In this document: positions 1 through 5,418 of the stretch, piece by piece
How positions within the stretch are numbered: the first letter of the stretch is position 1
Layout: every line of letters starts with the position of its first letter
Source of the DNA: Thermoplasmata archaeon
Lineage (GTDB): Archaea > Thermoplasmatota > E2 > DHVEG-1
NCBI GenBank assembly: GCA_003651045.1
Contig: QMTJ01000050.1
Coordinates: forward strand, 1 to 7,280
Direction of reading: 5' to 3'
Length of the DNA stretch: 7,280 nucleotides
Program-made: the position numbers and the translations under genes
Notes under the pieces: model-generated
Databases searched by the model: none
Seen by the model: the letters and a program-made list of their open reading frames with translations, nothing else
What the model was told of the DNA's origin: nothing

Positions 1-271
1 CATAATAGTTTAATGCTGACCAATATGAAATAATACAAGGATCAACAAGATATGAGCCAAGAACAAATTCATGTAGAGTATATTTTCCTTTTTCAGCTCC
101 GAGTGGTATTATTACGTATTTTCCTTTTTCTATTCTTTCGATCCATCCTTTTTTTTCTAATCGTGAAAGAATAACTTTTAAAACATCTTTATTTGCATGG
201 CTTATTTGCTCTGCGTCTTCCATTGTAAATGCTTTCTTTTTAGATAATTCATCCAACAAATTAATTCTCAT
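1..271 (-). CDS. AbiEi-family antitoxin / transcriptional repressor, N-terminal part (cut by window edge)
   Basis: The leftward reading frame starts with ATG at 271 and stays open for 90 codons to the window edge, so the C-terminal part is missing. Residues about 1-55 look like a winged helix-turn-helix: a helical stretch beginning MRINLLDELSKKKAFT, a helix containing VLKVILSRLEKKGWIERI, then a wing KGKYVIIP. It continues with the segment LGSYLVDPCIISYWSALNYY, which I recognise as characteristic of AbiEi-type antitoxins of type IV toxin-antitoxin systems. In that family the wHTH domain binds inverted repeats in its own promoter, and the partner AbiEii is a nucleotidyltransferase toxin encoded just downstream; here that would be outside the window to the left. 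A GGTG Shine-Dalgarno lies 7 nt before the ATG. A stand-alone AbiEi-like regulator without toxin is the main alternative. The translation is seen directly; the family call is from motif recognition; the toxin is inferred. Confidence 0.8.
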   Translation of the reverse strand, partial: MRINLLDELSKKKAFTMEDAEQISHANKDVLKVILSRLEKKGWIERIEKGKYVIIPLGAEKGKYTLHEFVLGSYLVDPCIISYWSALNYY

Positions 272-273
272 TT

Positions 274-315
274 ATATGCACCATAGTTAACAATATTGTT
301 TACTTTGGTGTATAT
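274..315. promoter_or_regulatory. Imperfect 42-bp palindrome, probable autorepressor operator
   Basis: The dyad is centred between 294 and 295; 18 of 21 base pairs match, with mismatches only at 278/311, 284/305 and 288/301. The core AACAATATTGTT (289-300) is a perfect 12-bp palindrome, and the outer arms are CACCA and TGGTG, flanked by ATAT on both sides. It lies between the predicted TATA box and the start codon of the AbiEi-like gene, so a bound protein would cover the transcription start and block RNA polymerase. The palindrome is seen directly; its role as the antitoxin's operator is inferred from position and from known AbiEi autoregulation through inverted repeats. Confidence 0.65.
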
Positions 316-324
316 CATTGAGAA

Positions 325-332
325 TATTTATA
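325..332 (-). promoter_or_regulatory. TATA box for the AbiEi-like gene
   Basis: On the minus strand the sequence reads TATAAATA, a good archaeal TATA element. Initiation about 25 nt downstream would fall near 303, giving a leader of roughly 30 nt that contains the GGTG ribosome-binding site. The predicted start falls inside the palindrome at 274-315. No start site has been mapped, so this is consensus plus spacing only. Confidence 0.5.
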
Positions 333-380
333 TCTTGCGTATCCTTTCATAAAAAATCTTTAATCGATACAATTAACACT

Positions 381-387
381 AAAAAAA
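381..387 (-). terminator. T-tract terminator after tRNA-Arg
   Basis: On the minus strand a run of seven T begins 5 nt after the tRNA discriminator base. Archaeal RNA polymerase terminates at oligo-T tracts without needing a hairpin, so this is a plausible 3' end for the tRNA precursor. Confidence 0.45.
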
Positions 388-392
388 TTCAA

Positions 393-467
393 CGGACCTG
401 GCGGGATTCGAACCCGCGATCTACAGCTTAGGAGGCTGTCGCCCTATCCAGGCTAGGCTACAGGCCC
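393..467 (-). tRNA. tRNA-Arg, anticodon CCT (reads AGG)
   Basis: The 75-nt minus-strand sequence folds into a full cloverleaf. The acceptor stem GGGCCTG pairs with CAGGTCC with one G-U pair. The D arm GCCT/GGGC carries the invariant GG in its loop. The anticodon stem ACAGC/GCTGT encloses the loop CTCCTAA. A 5-nt variable loop is followed by the T arm GCGGG/CCCGC with loop TTCGAAT. The anticodon CCT occupies plus positions 430-432. The discriminator is G at 393 and CCA is not encoded. No intron is needed to make the fold. It lies 73 nt beyond the stop of the leftward TraB gene but has its own TATA element, so it is probably transcribed separately. Confidence 0.95.
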
Positions 468-491
468 AAACATAGTTTAGAAACATTTTAG

Positions 492-498
492 AAATATA
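492..498 (-). promoter_or_regulatory. TATA box for tRNA-Arg
   Basis: TATATTT on the minus strand is centred about 28 nt before the first tRNA base, which suits initiation 1-3 nt upstream of the mature 5' end. The surrounding gap (468-540) is AT-rich and also has a short T5 run in the sense of the TraB gene (523-527), which could be a weak terminator for the operon. Nothing else is visible there. Confidence 0.45.
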
Positions 499-540
499 GC
501 CTTGTTTTTTAAAACTTAGCAGAAAAACAGGTTTTTTTCT

Positions 541-1275
541 TTAGTTAGACTTAAGTTTTATACTAAAAGATGCACTTGAGATATCAGAAACAATCGTATC
601 CTCTTGTTTCCTCAATTCATTGAGACGGATTGTTTCGAAATCTATTGATTTTTTTGATAACAAATTAGAAATACCTGGTATGTGCCCATCACCGACAACA
701 GCGATAACATGTTCATATTGTTCATTTGCTACTCTTAGTTGCTCCACCATATACTGGTTTCGTTCATCGATGAGTACGCGTTTAATTGTAGGGAATTTTT
801 CACTAATGTATTTAATGTATTTATCAGATTTTTCATCAAATTCGTTGATTTCTTTTTCTACGTGTTTCTTACTTATGAAAAAACTTCCGAGACTAGAAAC
901 AGCTAACCGTATTTTTTCAGAGAGAGACATGGATTTAAGTAGTCTTGCGAATAGAGATTGAGCGTTCATATCTATAAAAGCAAGAGGTATCTGATGACTC
1001 TGAGCATATTTTATTGTTGTAAGCATTTCTTCTCCAGGTGTTACACCGTATTGCTCCGCTATTTTTTCTTGGAAACGCGCTAGTATCCTGTATAAAAATG
1101 GAAGGTTTTTACTATGCTCTTTATATTTCTGCGGATCTGTTTGTTTAACCATTAACGCATTGTAACGTTGTTTATCAAGTTCTACACATAAGATATCTGG
1201 TTGTTTCTCATCAAAAACTTTTAGCAACGCTTGTGATAGGTTGAAAACATGACCGGTTCCAACTATTGTGATCAT
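541..1275 (-). CDS. Short TraB-family protein (TraB/PrgY/Tiki-like fold)
   Basis: The 244-residue protein carries the conserved motifs of the TraB domain in order: GTGH at 6-9, VELDKQR at 31-37, GEEM at 81-84, DERN at 170-173, and VGDGHIPG at 194-201. The paired GxxH-type motifs and the Glu/Arg positions are the putative metal and catalytic sites in the Tiki/TraB/EreA-like superfamily. PrgY, a bacterial member, limits peptide pheromone activity, but the biochemistry of archaeal members is not established. Many archaeal TraB proteins are longer and end in several membrane helices; here the protein stops soon after the TraB core with a polar tail, so it is probably soluble. No signal peptide is visible. 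It starts 6 nt after the ahcY stop, with AAGGAA 11 nt upstream, so it is likely the last gene of the operon. Family assignment is firm; the function is unknown. Confidence 0.85.
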   Translation of the reverse strand: MITIVGTGHVFNLSQALLKVFDEKQPDILCVELDKQRYNALMVKQTDPQKYKEHSKNLPFLYRILARFQEKIAEQYGVTPGEEMLTTIKYAQSHQIPLAFIDMNAQSLFARLLKSMSLSEKIRLAVSSLGSFFISKKHVEKEINEFDEKSDKYIKYISEKFPTIKRVLIDERNQYMVEQLRVANEQYEHVIAVVGDGHIPGISNLLSKKSIDFETIRLNELRKQEDTIVSDISSASFSIKLKSN

Positions 1276-1281
1276 AATTAT

Positions 1282-2556
1282 TTATGTTCCTTCTTTCCAA
1301 TTGTTCATATATTCTTTCTGAGTTTTTGTTAACTCGTCTATATTAATGTTCATACTTTTGAGTTTATGCAATGCTATTTTTTTGTCAATCTCTAATGGCA
1401 CAGGGTAAACTTTTTTCTCAAGTTTCTCTATGTTTTCTTTTTTGGTTAACCATTCAGCTGTTAAAGCCTGGTTTGCAAAACTCATATCCATAACCTCGCT
1501 AGGGTGTCCTTCTGCTGCGGAGAGATTCACAAGACGCCCTTCTGCTAAAAGATAGATTGTACGGCCGTCGTTCATATGGTATTCACGTACATTTGGCCGT
1601 ATTTCTATGTATTCTTTTGATTTTTTATCAAGGTATAGTACGTTGATTTCGTTATCAAAATGCCCGCTGTTAGCTATTATTGCTCCATCTTTAAGTTTGT
1701 CAATAACCGCCTCATAAATAACATGTTTATTCCCAGTAACTGTAACGAAGATATCACCGATACTTGCTGCTTGTTCTATTGGCATAACCTGGAAACCATC
1801 CATAACAGCTTCAAGTGCACGAACCGGGTCCACCTCGGTTACGATAACATTAGCGCCCATACCACGTGCGCGCATACTTACGCCTTTACCACACCAGCCG
1901 TAACCGCAGACTACAAATGTTTTACCAGCTATAAGAACAGATGTTGCACGTAGTATACCATCTATGGTACTCTGTCCTGTCCCATAACGGTTGTCAAAAA
2001 AATGTTTAGTCATGGCATCATTCACAGCGATAATGGGATAACGAAGTTCTCCTTTTTCAGCCATGATACACTGCCGATTCACACCAGTAGTAGTCTCCTC
2101 AGTACCAGCTATAACGTTTTTTAAATCATTTTTACGAACAGTATGAAGCCTTGTAACCAGGTCACCACCATCATCCATGGTAATATTAGGCTGATGATCA
2201 AGTACCTGGTCTACACACCAATAATATTCCTCATTGTTTACTCCACGCCAAGCATAAACTATGATACCTTCTTTTGCTAAAGCAGCTGCTACTTTATCAT
2301 TTGTACTCAAAGGGTTAGAGGCGCATAATGCAACCTTTGCACCACCAGCTTTAAGGGTTTTCATGAGAACAGCTGTCTCCTTAGTAACATGTAAACAACA
2401 GCCGATGGTGAAACCTTTTAAAGGCTTGTTTTTTTCAAAATCTTCTCTTATTCTCATAAGCACAGGCATATGGTCTTCAGCCCAGTGAATGAGATTATAT
2501 CCCTCCTCAGCGAGATCAAGATTTTTAACAGCATAGTTTTTTGTTTTTTCAACCAT
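1282..2556 (-). CDS. ahcY: S-adenosylhomocysteine hydrolase, archaeal short form
   Basis: This cytosolic NAD-dependent enzyme splits S-adenosylhomocysteine into adenosine and homocysteine, removing the product inhibitor of methyltransferases. With ATG at 2556 it has 424 residues. Substrate-site motifs are LHVTKET (55-61), NPLSTNDK (81-88), DDGGD (128-132), EETTTGV (153-159), and Lys184 and Asp188 in the VNDAMTKHFFDNRYG segment. The NAD-binding Rossmann motif GYGWCGKG is at 218-225, followed by SGHFD (297-301) and EGHPSEVM (349-356). The C-terminal KPDHYRY-type tail of bacterial and eukaryotic enzymes is absent, as in other archaeal forms. A longer frame opens at a TTG at 2574, but a GGGTGG ribosome-binding site (2565-2570) lies inside that extension, 8 nt before ATG 2556, so I chose the ATG. 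Some archaeal homologues (Methanocaldococcus) act on S-inosylhomocysteine; substrate choice cannot be read here. It follows acdB by 36 nt. Confidence 0.95.
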   Translation of the reverse strand: MVEKTKNYAVKNLDLAEEGYNLIHWAEDHMPVLMRIREDFEKNKPLKGFTIGCCLHVTKETAVLMKTLKAGGAKVALCASNPLSTNDKVAAALAKEGIIVYAWRGVNNEEYYWCVDQVLDHQPNITMDDGGDLVTRLHTVRKNDLKNVIAGTEETTTGVNRQCIMAEKGELRYPIIAVNDAMTKHFFDNRYGTGQSTIDGILRATSVLIAGKTFVVCGYGWCGKGVSMRARGMGANVIVTEVDPVRALEAVMDGFQVMPIEQAASIGDIFVTVTGNKHVIYEAVIDKLKDGAIIANSGHFDNEINVLYLDKKSKEYIEIRPNVREYHMNDGRTIYLLAEGRLVNLSAAEGHPSEVMDMSFANQALTAEWLTKKENIEKLEKKVYPVPLEIDKKIALHKLKSMNINIDELTKTQKEYMNNWKEGT

Positions 2557-2564
2557 AATTTTTT

Positions 2565-2570
2565 CCACCC
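2565..2570 (-). promoter_or_regulatory. Shine-Dalgarno that fixes the ahcY start
   Basis: GGGTGG on the minus strand contains the archaeal GGTG core and lies 8 nt before ATG 2556. It overlaps the in-frame upstream TTG (2574) and GTG (2568) codons, which argues against these being the start. Confidence 0.6.
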
Positions 2571-2592
2571 ACAATAATTTTTTTTTAAGTAA

Positions 2593-3252
2593 CTATTTTA
2601 GTATAAGTTTTGCATCAACCACGCAGTAATTATTCTCGTATACAAAAACAGGGTTTAGATCCATTTGATCTATATAATCCATTAGTTCCTCGCCCATCTT
2701 AGAAACTTTTAATAATAAATCAATTACAATTTTTTTATCTGCTTTAATGTTCCTGAAACCTTCAAGTAGTTTCTTACCTTTTATCTCCTCTATCATCTCC
2801 ATGGCGTCATATCTGTTTATTGGAACCACGCGAAAAGTAACATCTCTGTAGAGTTCTGTGAAAATACCGCCGATACCGCACATGATGCATAAACCAAAGG
2901 TTGAATCCTGCACTAATCCTATGATAATTTCAACACCTTTCTCCACCATCTGATCCACAAGAAAAGAATACCCTTGAGGGAATTTTTTCTTAAAACATTT
3001 AAAATGTTTTTCTAATTCATCCATGTTTTTAATATCTAGTTTCACTCCACCAACATCTGTTTTATGAAGTATTTTATTTGAACATACTTTCAATGCTACT
3101 GGAAACTTTAGTTCGAGTTTCTTAAGATCCTCGACATTGTTTACAATCTGGTAATTCGTGGTTTTAATGTTGTACATTTTTAGAAGATCTTTTACCTCGT
3201 TTTCCGCAAGTGGTCCTTTTCTTTTAATTAGTTCTCTAACTTTTTTTTCCAT
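2593..3252 (-). CDS. ADP-forming acyl-CoA synthetase, beta subunit (ATP-grasp)
   Basis: The 219-residue protein matches the stand-alone beta subunit of archaeal ADP-forming acetyl/acyl-CoA synthetase (acyl-CoA + ADP + Pi to acid + CoA + ATP), the energy-conserving step of peptide and sugar fermentation. Visible motifs are LHKTDVGGV at 62-70, whose His63 corresponds to the beta-subunit histidine involved in phosphoryl transfer; GVEIIIG at 106-112; FGLCIMCGIGGIFTELYRDV around 119-138; and the C-terminal DLNPVFVY at 198-205. The length is close to the family norm of about 230. The CoA-binding alpha subunit, needed for activity, is not encoded in this window and must be elsewhere. The ATG at 3252 lies 5 nt after the stop of the upstream ligase gene, with AGGAA 11 nt before it, so the two are co-transcribed. 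Substrate is inferred as aryl or branched acyl-CoA from the neighbour; the family is firm and the substrate is not. Confidence 0.9.
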   Translation of the reverse strand: MEKKVRELIKRKGPLAENEVKDLLKMYNIKTTNYQIVNNVEDLKKLELKFPVALKVCSNKILHKTDVGGVKLDIKNMDELEKHFKCFKKKFPQGYSFLVDQMVEKGVEIIIGLVQDSTFGLCIMCGIGGIFTELYRDVTFRVVPINRYDAMEMIEEIKGKKLLEGFRNIKADKKIVIDLLLKVSKMGEELMDYIDQMDLNPVFVYENNYCVVDAKLILK

Positions 3253-3257
3253 ACAAA

Positions 3258-4559
3258 TTATTCCTTTTTCCTATTGTCTATAACACGTTTTGCTTTTAAC
3301 CCTTCTTGCGTTATACTGTTGGGTGGTAAAACAGTTACTCTTGGTGTAAAAACTATTACTGATTTAATCTCTCGTTTTAATGTTTCTTCAAGCTCTATTT
3401 GATCAACCTGATTTAATATTTTTTTACTTTCGACTTCTACTGTAAGCTGGTCAACATCATTTTCTGTAGAAAGTATCATCCTCCAGTTTCCACCAACATT
3501 TTCATGTTTCATTAAAACTGACTCAATTTGACCTGGGTATATATTTGTACCACGGATAATAAGCATGTCGTCACTACGACCTTTTATAGGTGTATGCTTT
3601 ACATGTGTACGTCCACATTCACAGGTTTTTTCATCATAAAGCCGGGTTATATCCCTGGTTCTATACCTTAGTAGAGGCATACCTTCTTTTGTAAGTGTTG
3701 TTAAAACAATTTCACCCTCCTCCTCCAGTTCCACTGGTTCAAGTGTAACAGGATCTACAACTTCAACAAGGAAATGATCCTCCCATAGATGTAACCCATC
3801 ATGTTGATCACAATCAGTTGAAACACCTGGTCCGCACATTTCTGTAAGCCCATAGATGTCATGAACATCCATATCCCAGATGTCTCGTAGACGTTTCTTT
3901 AAACCTTGTGTGAACATCTCTGCACCAAATAACCCGTTACGAACCTTCAATTTTTTAGGGTCAACACCTATATCAAGAGCTACTTGAGAAAGACGTATCG
4001 CATATGAAGCCACACCAGATATAAACGTTGTACCATAGTATTCCATAAGCTTTATCTGACGTTCAGATTGCCCCATACCAGATGGAATAACAAGTGCTCC
4101 AATTTTTTGTGCACCATAATGGAAACCAAAAGCTCCAGTAAACGTTCCATAAGGTATAGGGTTTTGAAAAACATCCTCCCTGGTGAGACCAGACATACTA
4201 AGGCATCGTGCCATAACCTCAGACCAGACATTAATATCATGAGGAGTGTAACAAACAGTAACAGGTGTACCAGTTGTACCACTTGACGCATGTAACTCTA
4301 TACAATTCTCCAACGGGGTAGCCATCATACCAAAAGGAGCGTTATCACGTAAATCATTTTTAGTTGTAAACGGGAGTTTTCTAATGTCGTCGAGAGTTTT
4401 GATATCCCCAGGAGTGATTTTCAATTCCTTAAATTTTTTTTGGTAGAAGGGGACATTATCAAATACTCTATGAACTGTTTCTTTAAGTCTTTTTAACTGA
4501 AGTTCTCTAATTTTTTTTCTACCCATTTTTTCGATTTTTTCATTGAAGATGAAATCCAT
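3258..4559 (-). CDS. paaK: Phenylacetate-CoA ligase family, AMP-forming
   Basis: The 433-residue adenylate-forming enzyme activates an aryl acid with ATP and CoA to the aryl-CoA, AMP and PPi. Motifs are the phosphate-binding loop SSGTTGTP (92-99), the adenine/substrate motif YGLTE (236-240), YRTRD (299-303), the hinge GRSDDMLIIRG (327-337) followed by TNIYPGQIE, and the C-terminal catalytic-lysine region QEGLKAKRVIDNR (418-430). Length and domain order are those of PaaK. A CECG motif at 313-316 is typical of the family. In archaea such paralogues occur with indolepyruvate ferredoxin oxidoreductase genes and may make arylacetyl-CoAs for aromatic amino acid synthesis; the symbol is therefore a family label. 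It is the first gene of the leftward operon, with a TATA element at 4594-4602 and a short leader lacking a clear ribosome-binding site. Exact substrate (phenylacetate, indoleacetate or other) is not determinable. Confidence 0.92.
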   Translation of the reverse strand: MDFIFNEKIEKMGRKKIRELQLKRLKETVHRVFDNVPFYQKKFKELKITPGDIKTLDDIRKLPFTTKNDLRDNAPFGMMATPLENCIELHASSGTTGTPVTVCYTPHDINVWSEVMARCLSMSGLTREDVFQNPIPYGTFTGAFGFHYGAQKIGALVIPSGMGQSERQIKLMEYYGTTFISGVASYAIRLSQVALDIGVDPKKLKVRNGLFGAEMFTQGLKKRLRDIWDMDVHDIYGLTEMCGPGVSTDCDQHDGLHLWEDHFLVEVVDPVTLEPVELEEEGEIVLTTLTKEGMPLLRYRTRDITRLYDEKTCECGRTHVKHTPIKGRSDDMLIIRGTNIYPGQIESVLMKHENVGGNWRMILSTENDVDQLTVEVESKKILNQVDQIELEETLKREIKSVIVFTPRVTVLPPNSITQEGLKAKRVIDNRKKE

Positions 4560-4593
4560 AGTGTTTTACCGGTGCAGGAATAAATATTACTCT

Positions 4594-4602
4594 TATTAAA
4601 TA
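4594..4602 (-). promoter_or_regulatory. TATA box for the paaK-acd-ahcY-traB operon
   Basis: TATTTAATA on the minus strand lies about 35-43 nt before the paaK ATG. Initiation about 25 nt downstream gives a leader of only 10-15 nt, consistent with the lack of a strong ribosome-binding site. No other convincing promoter is visible within the operon. Confidence 0.5.
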
Positions 4603-4631
4603 CTATGGTTTAGAATAGACAGAGAAATACT

Positions 4632-4652
4632 CTTTCAACTTTCAACTTTGAA
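4632..4652. repeat. Three tandem 7-bp units with an internal dyad
   Basis: Three consecutive units read CTTTCAA, CTTTCAA and CTTTGAA (20 of 21 bases agree). The last two also form an inverted repeat TTTCAA-CT-TTGAAA (4640-4653). The block lies about 30 nt upstream of the operon's TATA box and about 70 nt upstream of that of rpl15e, where an activator could bind. The rest of the 230-nt intergenic region (4560-4789) holds only the promoters listed and AT-rich sequence. Confidence 0.45.
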
Positions 4653-4724
4653 ATCTACAAAAAAAAGATTGATCTAATTTATATTAGGAAACAGTAACAT
4701 AAAAAGAGTCATTATGATAAAAAG

Positions 4725-4734
4725 TTTTAAATAA
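4725..4734 (+). promoter_or_regulatory. TATA box for rpl15e
   Basis: TTTTAAATAA suits an archaeal TATA element. Initiation near 4755 would give a leader of about 35 nt carrying the GGTGA ribosome-binding site. A second AT-rich element, TTTATATT at 4678-4685 inside the inverted repeat CTAAT-TTAT-ATTAG (4674-4687), could serve as an alternative distal promoter. Confidence 0.5.
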
Positions 4735-4776
4735 CGATTTCTCTTCCTATGCCTTTACTAAACCTTAAAAATAACT

Positions 4777-4781
4777 GGTGA
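4777..4781 (+). promoter_or_regulatory. Shine-Dalgarno that fixes the rpl15e start
   Basis: GGTGA complements the 3' end of archaeal 16S rRNA and stands 8 nt before ATG 4790. The in-frame GTG at 4778 is part of this site, so it is not the start codon. Confidence 0.75.
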
Positions 4782-4789
4782 AAAAAACT

Positions 4790-5377
4790 ATGGTAAAAAG
4801 TATATACAATTATATTGCGGATCAATGGAAGAAACCAGATACCTCATATAATTCTCCTCAGCAGCAGCGGTTGATTCAATGGAGGAAAGAAGAAAACTTT
4901 CTTAGAATAGACCGACCAACTAGAATAGACCGTGCTCGGTCACTAGGGTACAAAGCGAAACCTGGGTACATTATAGTGAGAGCACGAGTGAGACGAGGAG
5001 GATTACGTAAACCAAAGATCAAAGGTGGTAGGAAACCTTCTAAAAAGGGTATCAGCAAGATTACCATGGGCAAAAGTGTACAACGTATAGCTGAAGAACG
5101 TACAGCTAAACGTTACCCTAATATGGAGGTTCTTAATTCTTACTGGGTTGGAGAAGATGGTAAATACCATTTCTATGAAGTAATACTTGTAGATCCTGTA
5201 CATCCAGCAGTTATGAATGACCCGAAGATCAACTGGATCACTGATGTGTCTAATAAAAGACGAGTATTACGTGGTAAAACTAGTGCTGGTCAAAAAGGAC
5301 GAGGACTTCGTCATAAAGGACGTGGTGCTGAAAAAGTAAGACCTAGTATACGTGCTAATCTAAGCCGTGGTAAATAA
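4790..5377 (+). CDS. rpl15e: 50S ribosomal protein L15e
   Basis: This basic 195-residue protein of the large ribosomal subunit belongs to a family found in archaea and eukaryotes only, where it binds 23S/28S rRNA. Diagnostic segments are the N-terminal MVKSIYNYIADQWKKP, the stretch RIDRPTRIDRARSLGYKAK around 40-60, the very basic RVRRGGLRKPKIKGGRKP, the central NSYWVGEDGKYHFYEVILVD, and a C-terminal tail rich in Lys, Arg and Gly (GRGLRHKGRGAEKVRPS). Length fits the family norm of about 190-200. The start is set by GGTGA 8 nt upstream and by agreement with family N-termini; a GTG four codons earlier is rejected. It is a single-gene transcript, divergent from the paaK operon and convergent with the stress-protein gene, ending at a T8 tract. 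Confidence 0.97.
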   Translation: MVKSIYNYIADQWKKPDTSYNSPQQQRLIQWRKEENFLRIDRPTRIDRARSLGYKAKPGYIIVRARVRRGGLRKPKIKGGRKPSKKGISKITMGKSVQRIAEERTAKRYPNMEVLNSYWVGEDGKYHFYEVILVDPVHPAVMNDPKINWITDVSNKRRVLRGKTSAGQKGRGLRHKGRGAEKVRPSIRANLSRGK

Positions 5378-5381
5378 AAAC

Positions 5382-5389
5382 AAAAAAAA
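5382..5389 (-). terminator. T-tract terminator for the cysS-usp transcript
   Basis: Eight consecutive A on the plus strand give T8 on the minus strand, about 30 nt beyond the stress-protein stop, followed by a further T5 after one G. Such tracts suffice for archaeal termination. It sits just past the rpl15e stop codon, so the 3' untranslated regions of the convergent transcripts overlap. Confidence 0.45.
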
Positions 5390-5409
5390 TTATTTGTAAT
5401 ACGTATCTC

Positions 5410-5417
5410 TTTTTTTT
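5410..5417 (+). terminator. T-tract terminator for rpl15e
   Basis: A run of eight T on the plus strand lies 32 nt after the rpl15e stop and directly abuts the stop codon of the convergent gene. No strong hairpin precedes it, which is normal for archaeal intrinsic termination. Confidence 0.5.
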
Positions 5418-5418
5418 C

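Noticed and set aside
505..540. Possible hairpin terminator of the operon (AGAAAAACAG against GTTTTTTTCT)
   Set aside because: The arms are nearly all A/T and out of register by one base; at best a weak T-rich terminator.
620..961. Rightward 113-codon frame opposite the TraB gene
   Set aside because: Antisense to a gene with clear family motifs; composition is that of a reverse-strand shadow, with no supporting promoter or ribosome-binding site.
2557..2574. Six-codon N-terminal extension of ahcY from TTG 2574
   Set aside because: The extension contains the GGGTGG ribosome-binding site for the ATG at 2556 and adds residues not expected in the family.
4052..4291. Leftward 79-codon frame inside the PaaK gene
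   Set aside because: It overlaps the intact paaK frame completely, in another phase, and shows no domain pattern; a shadow frame.
4778..4789. Upstream GTG start for rpl15e
   Set aside because: The GTG is part of the GGTGA Shine-Dalgarno; family N-termini agree with ATG 4790.
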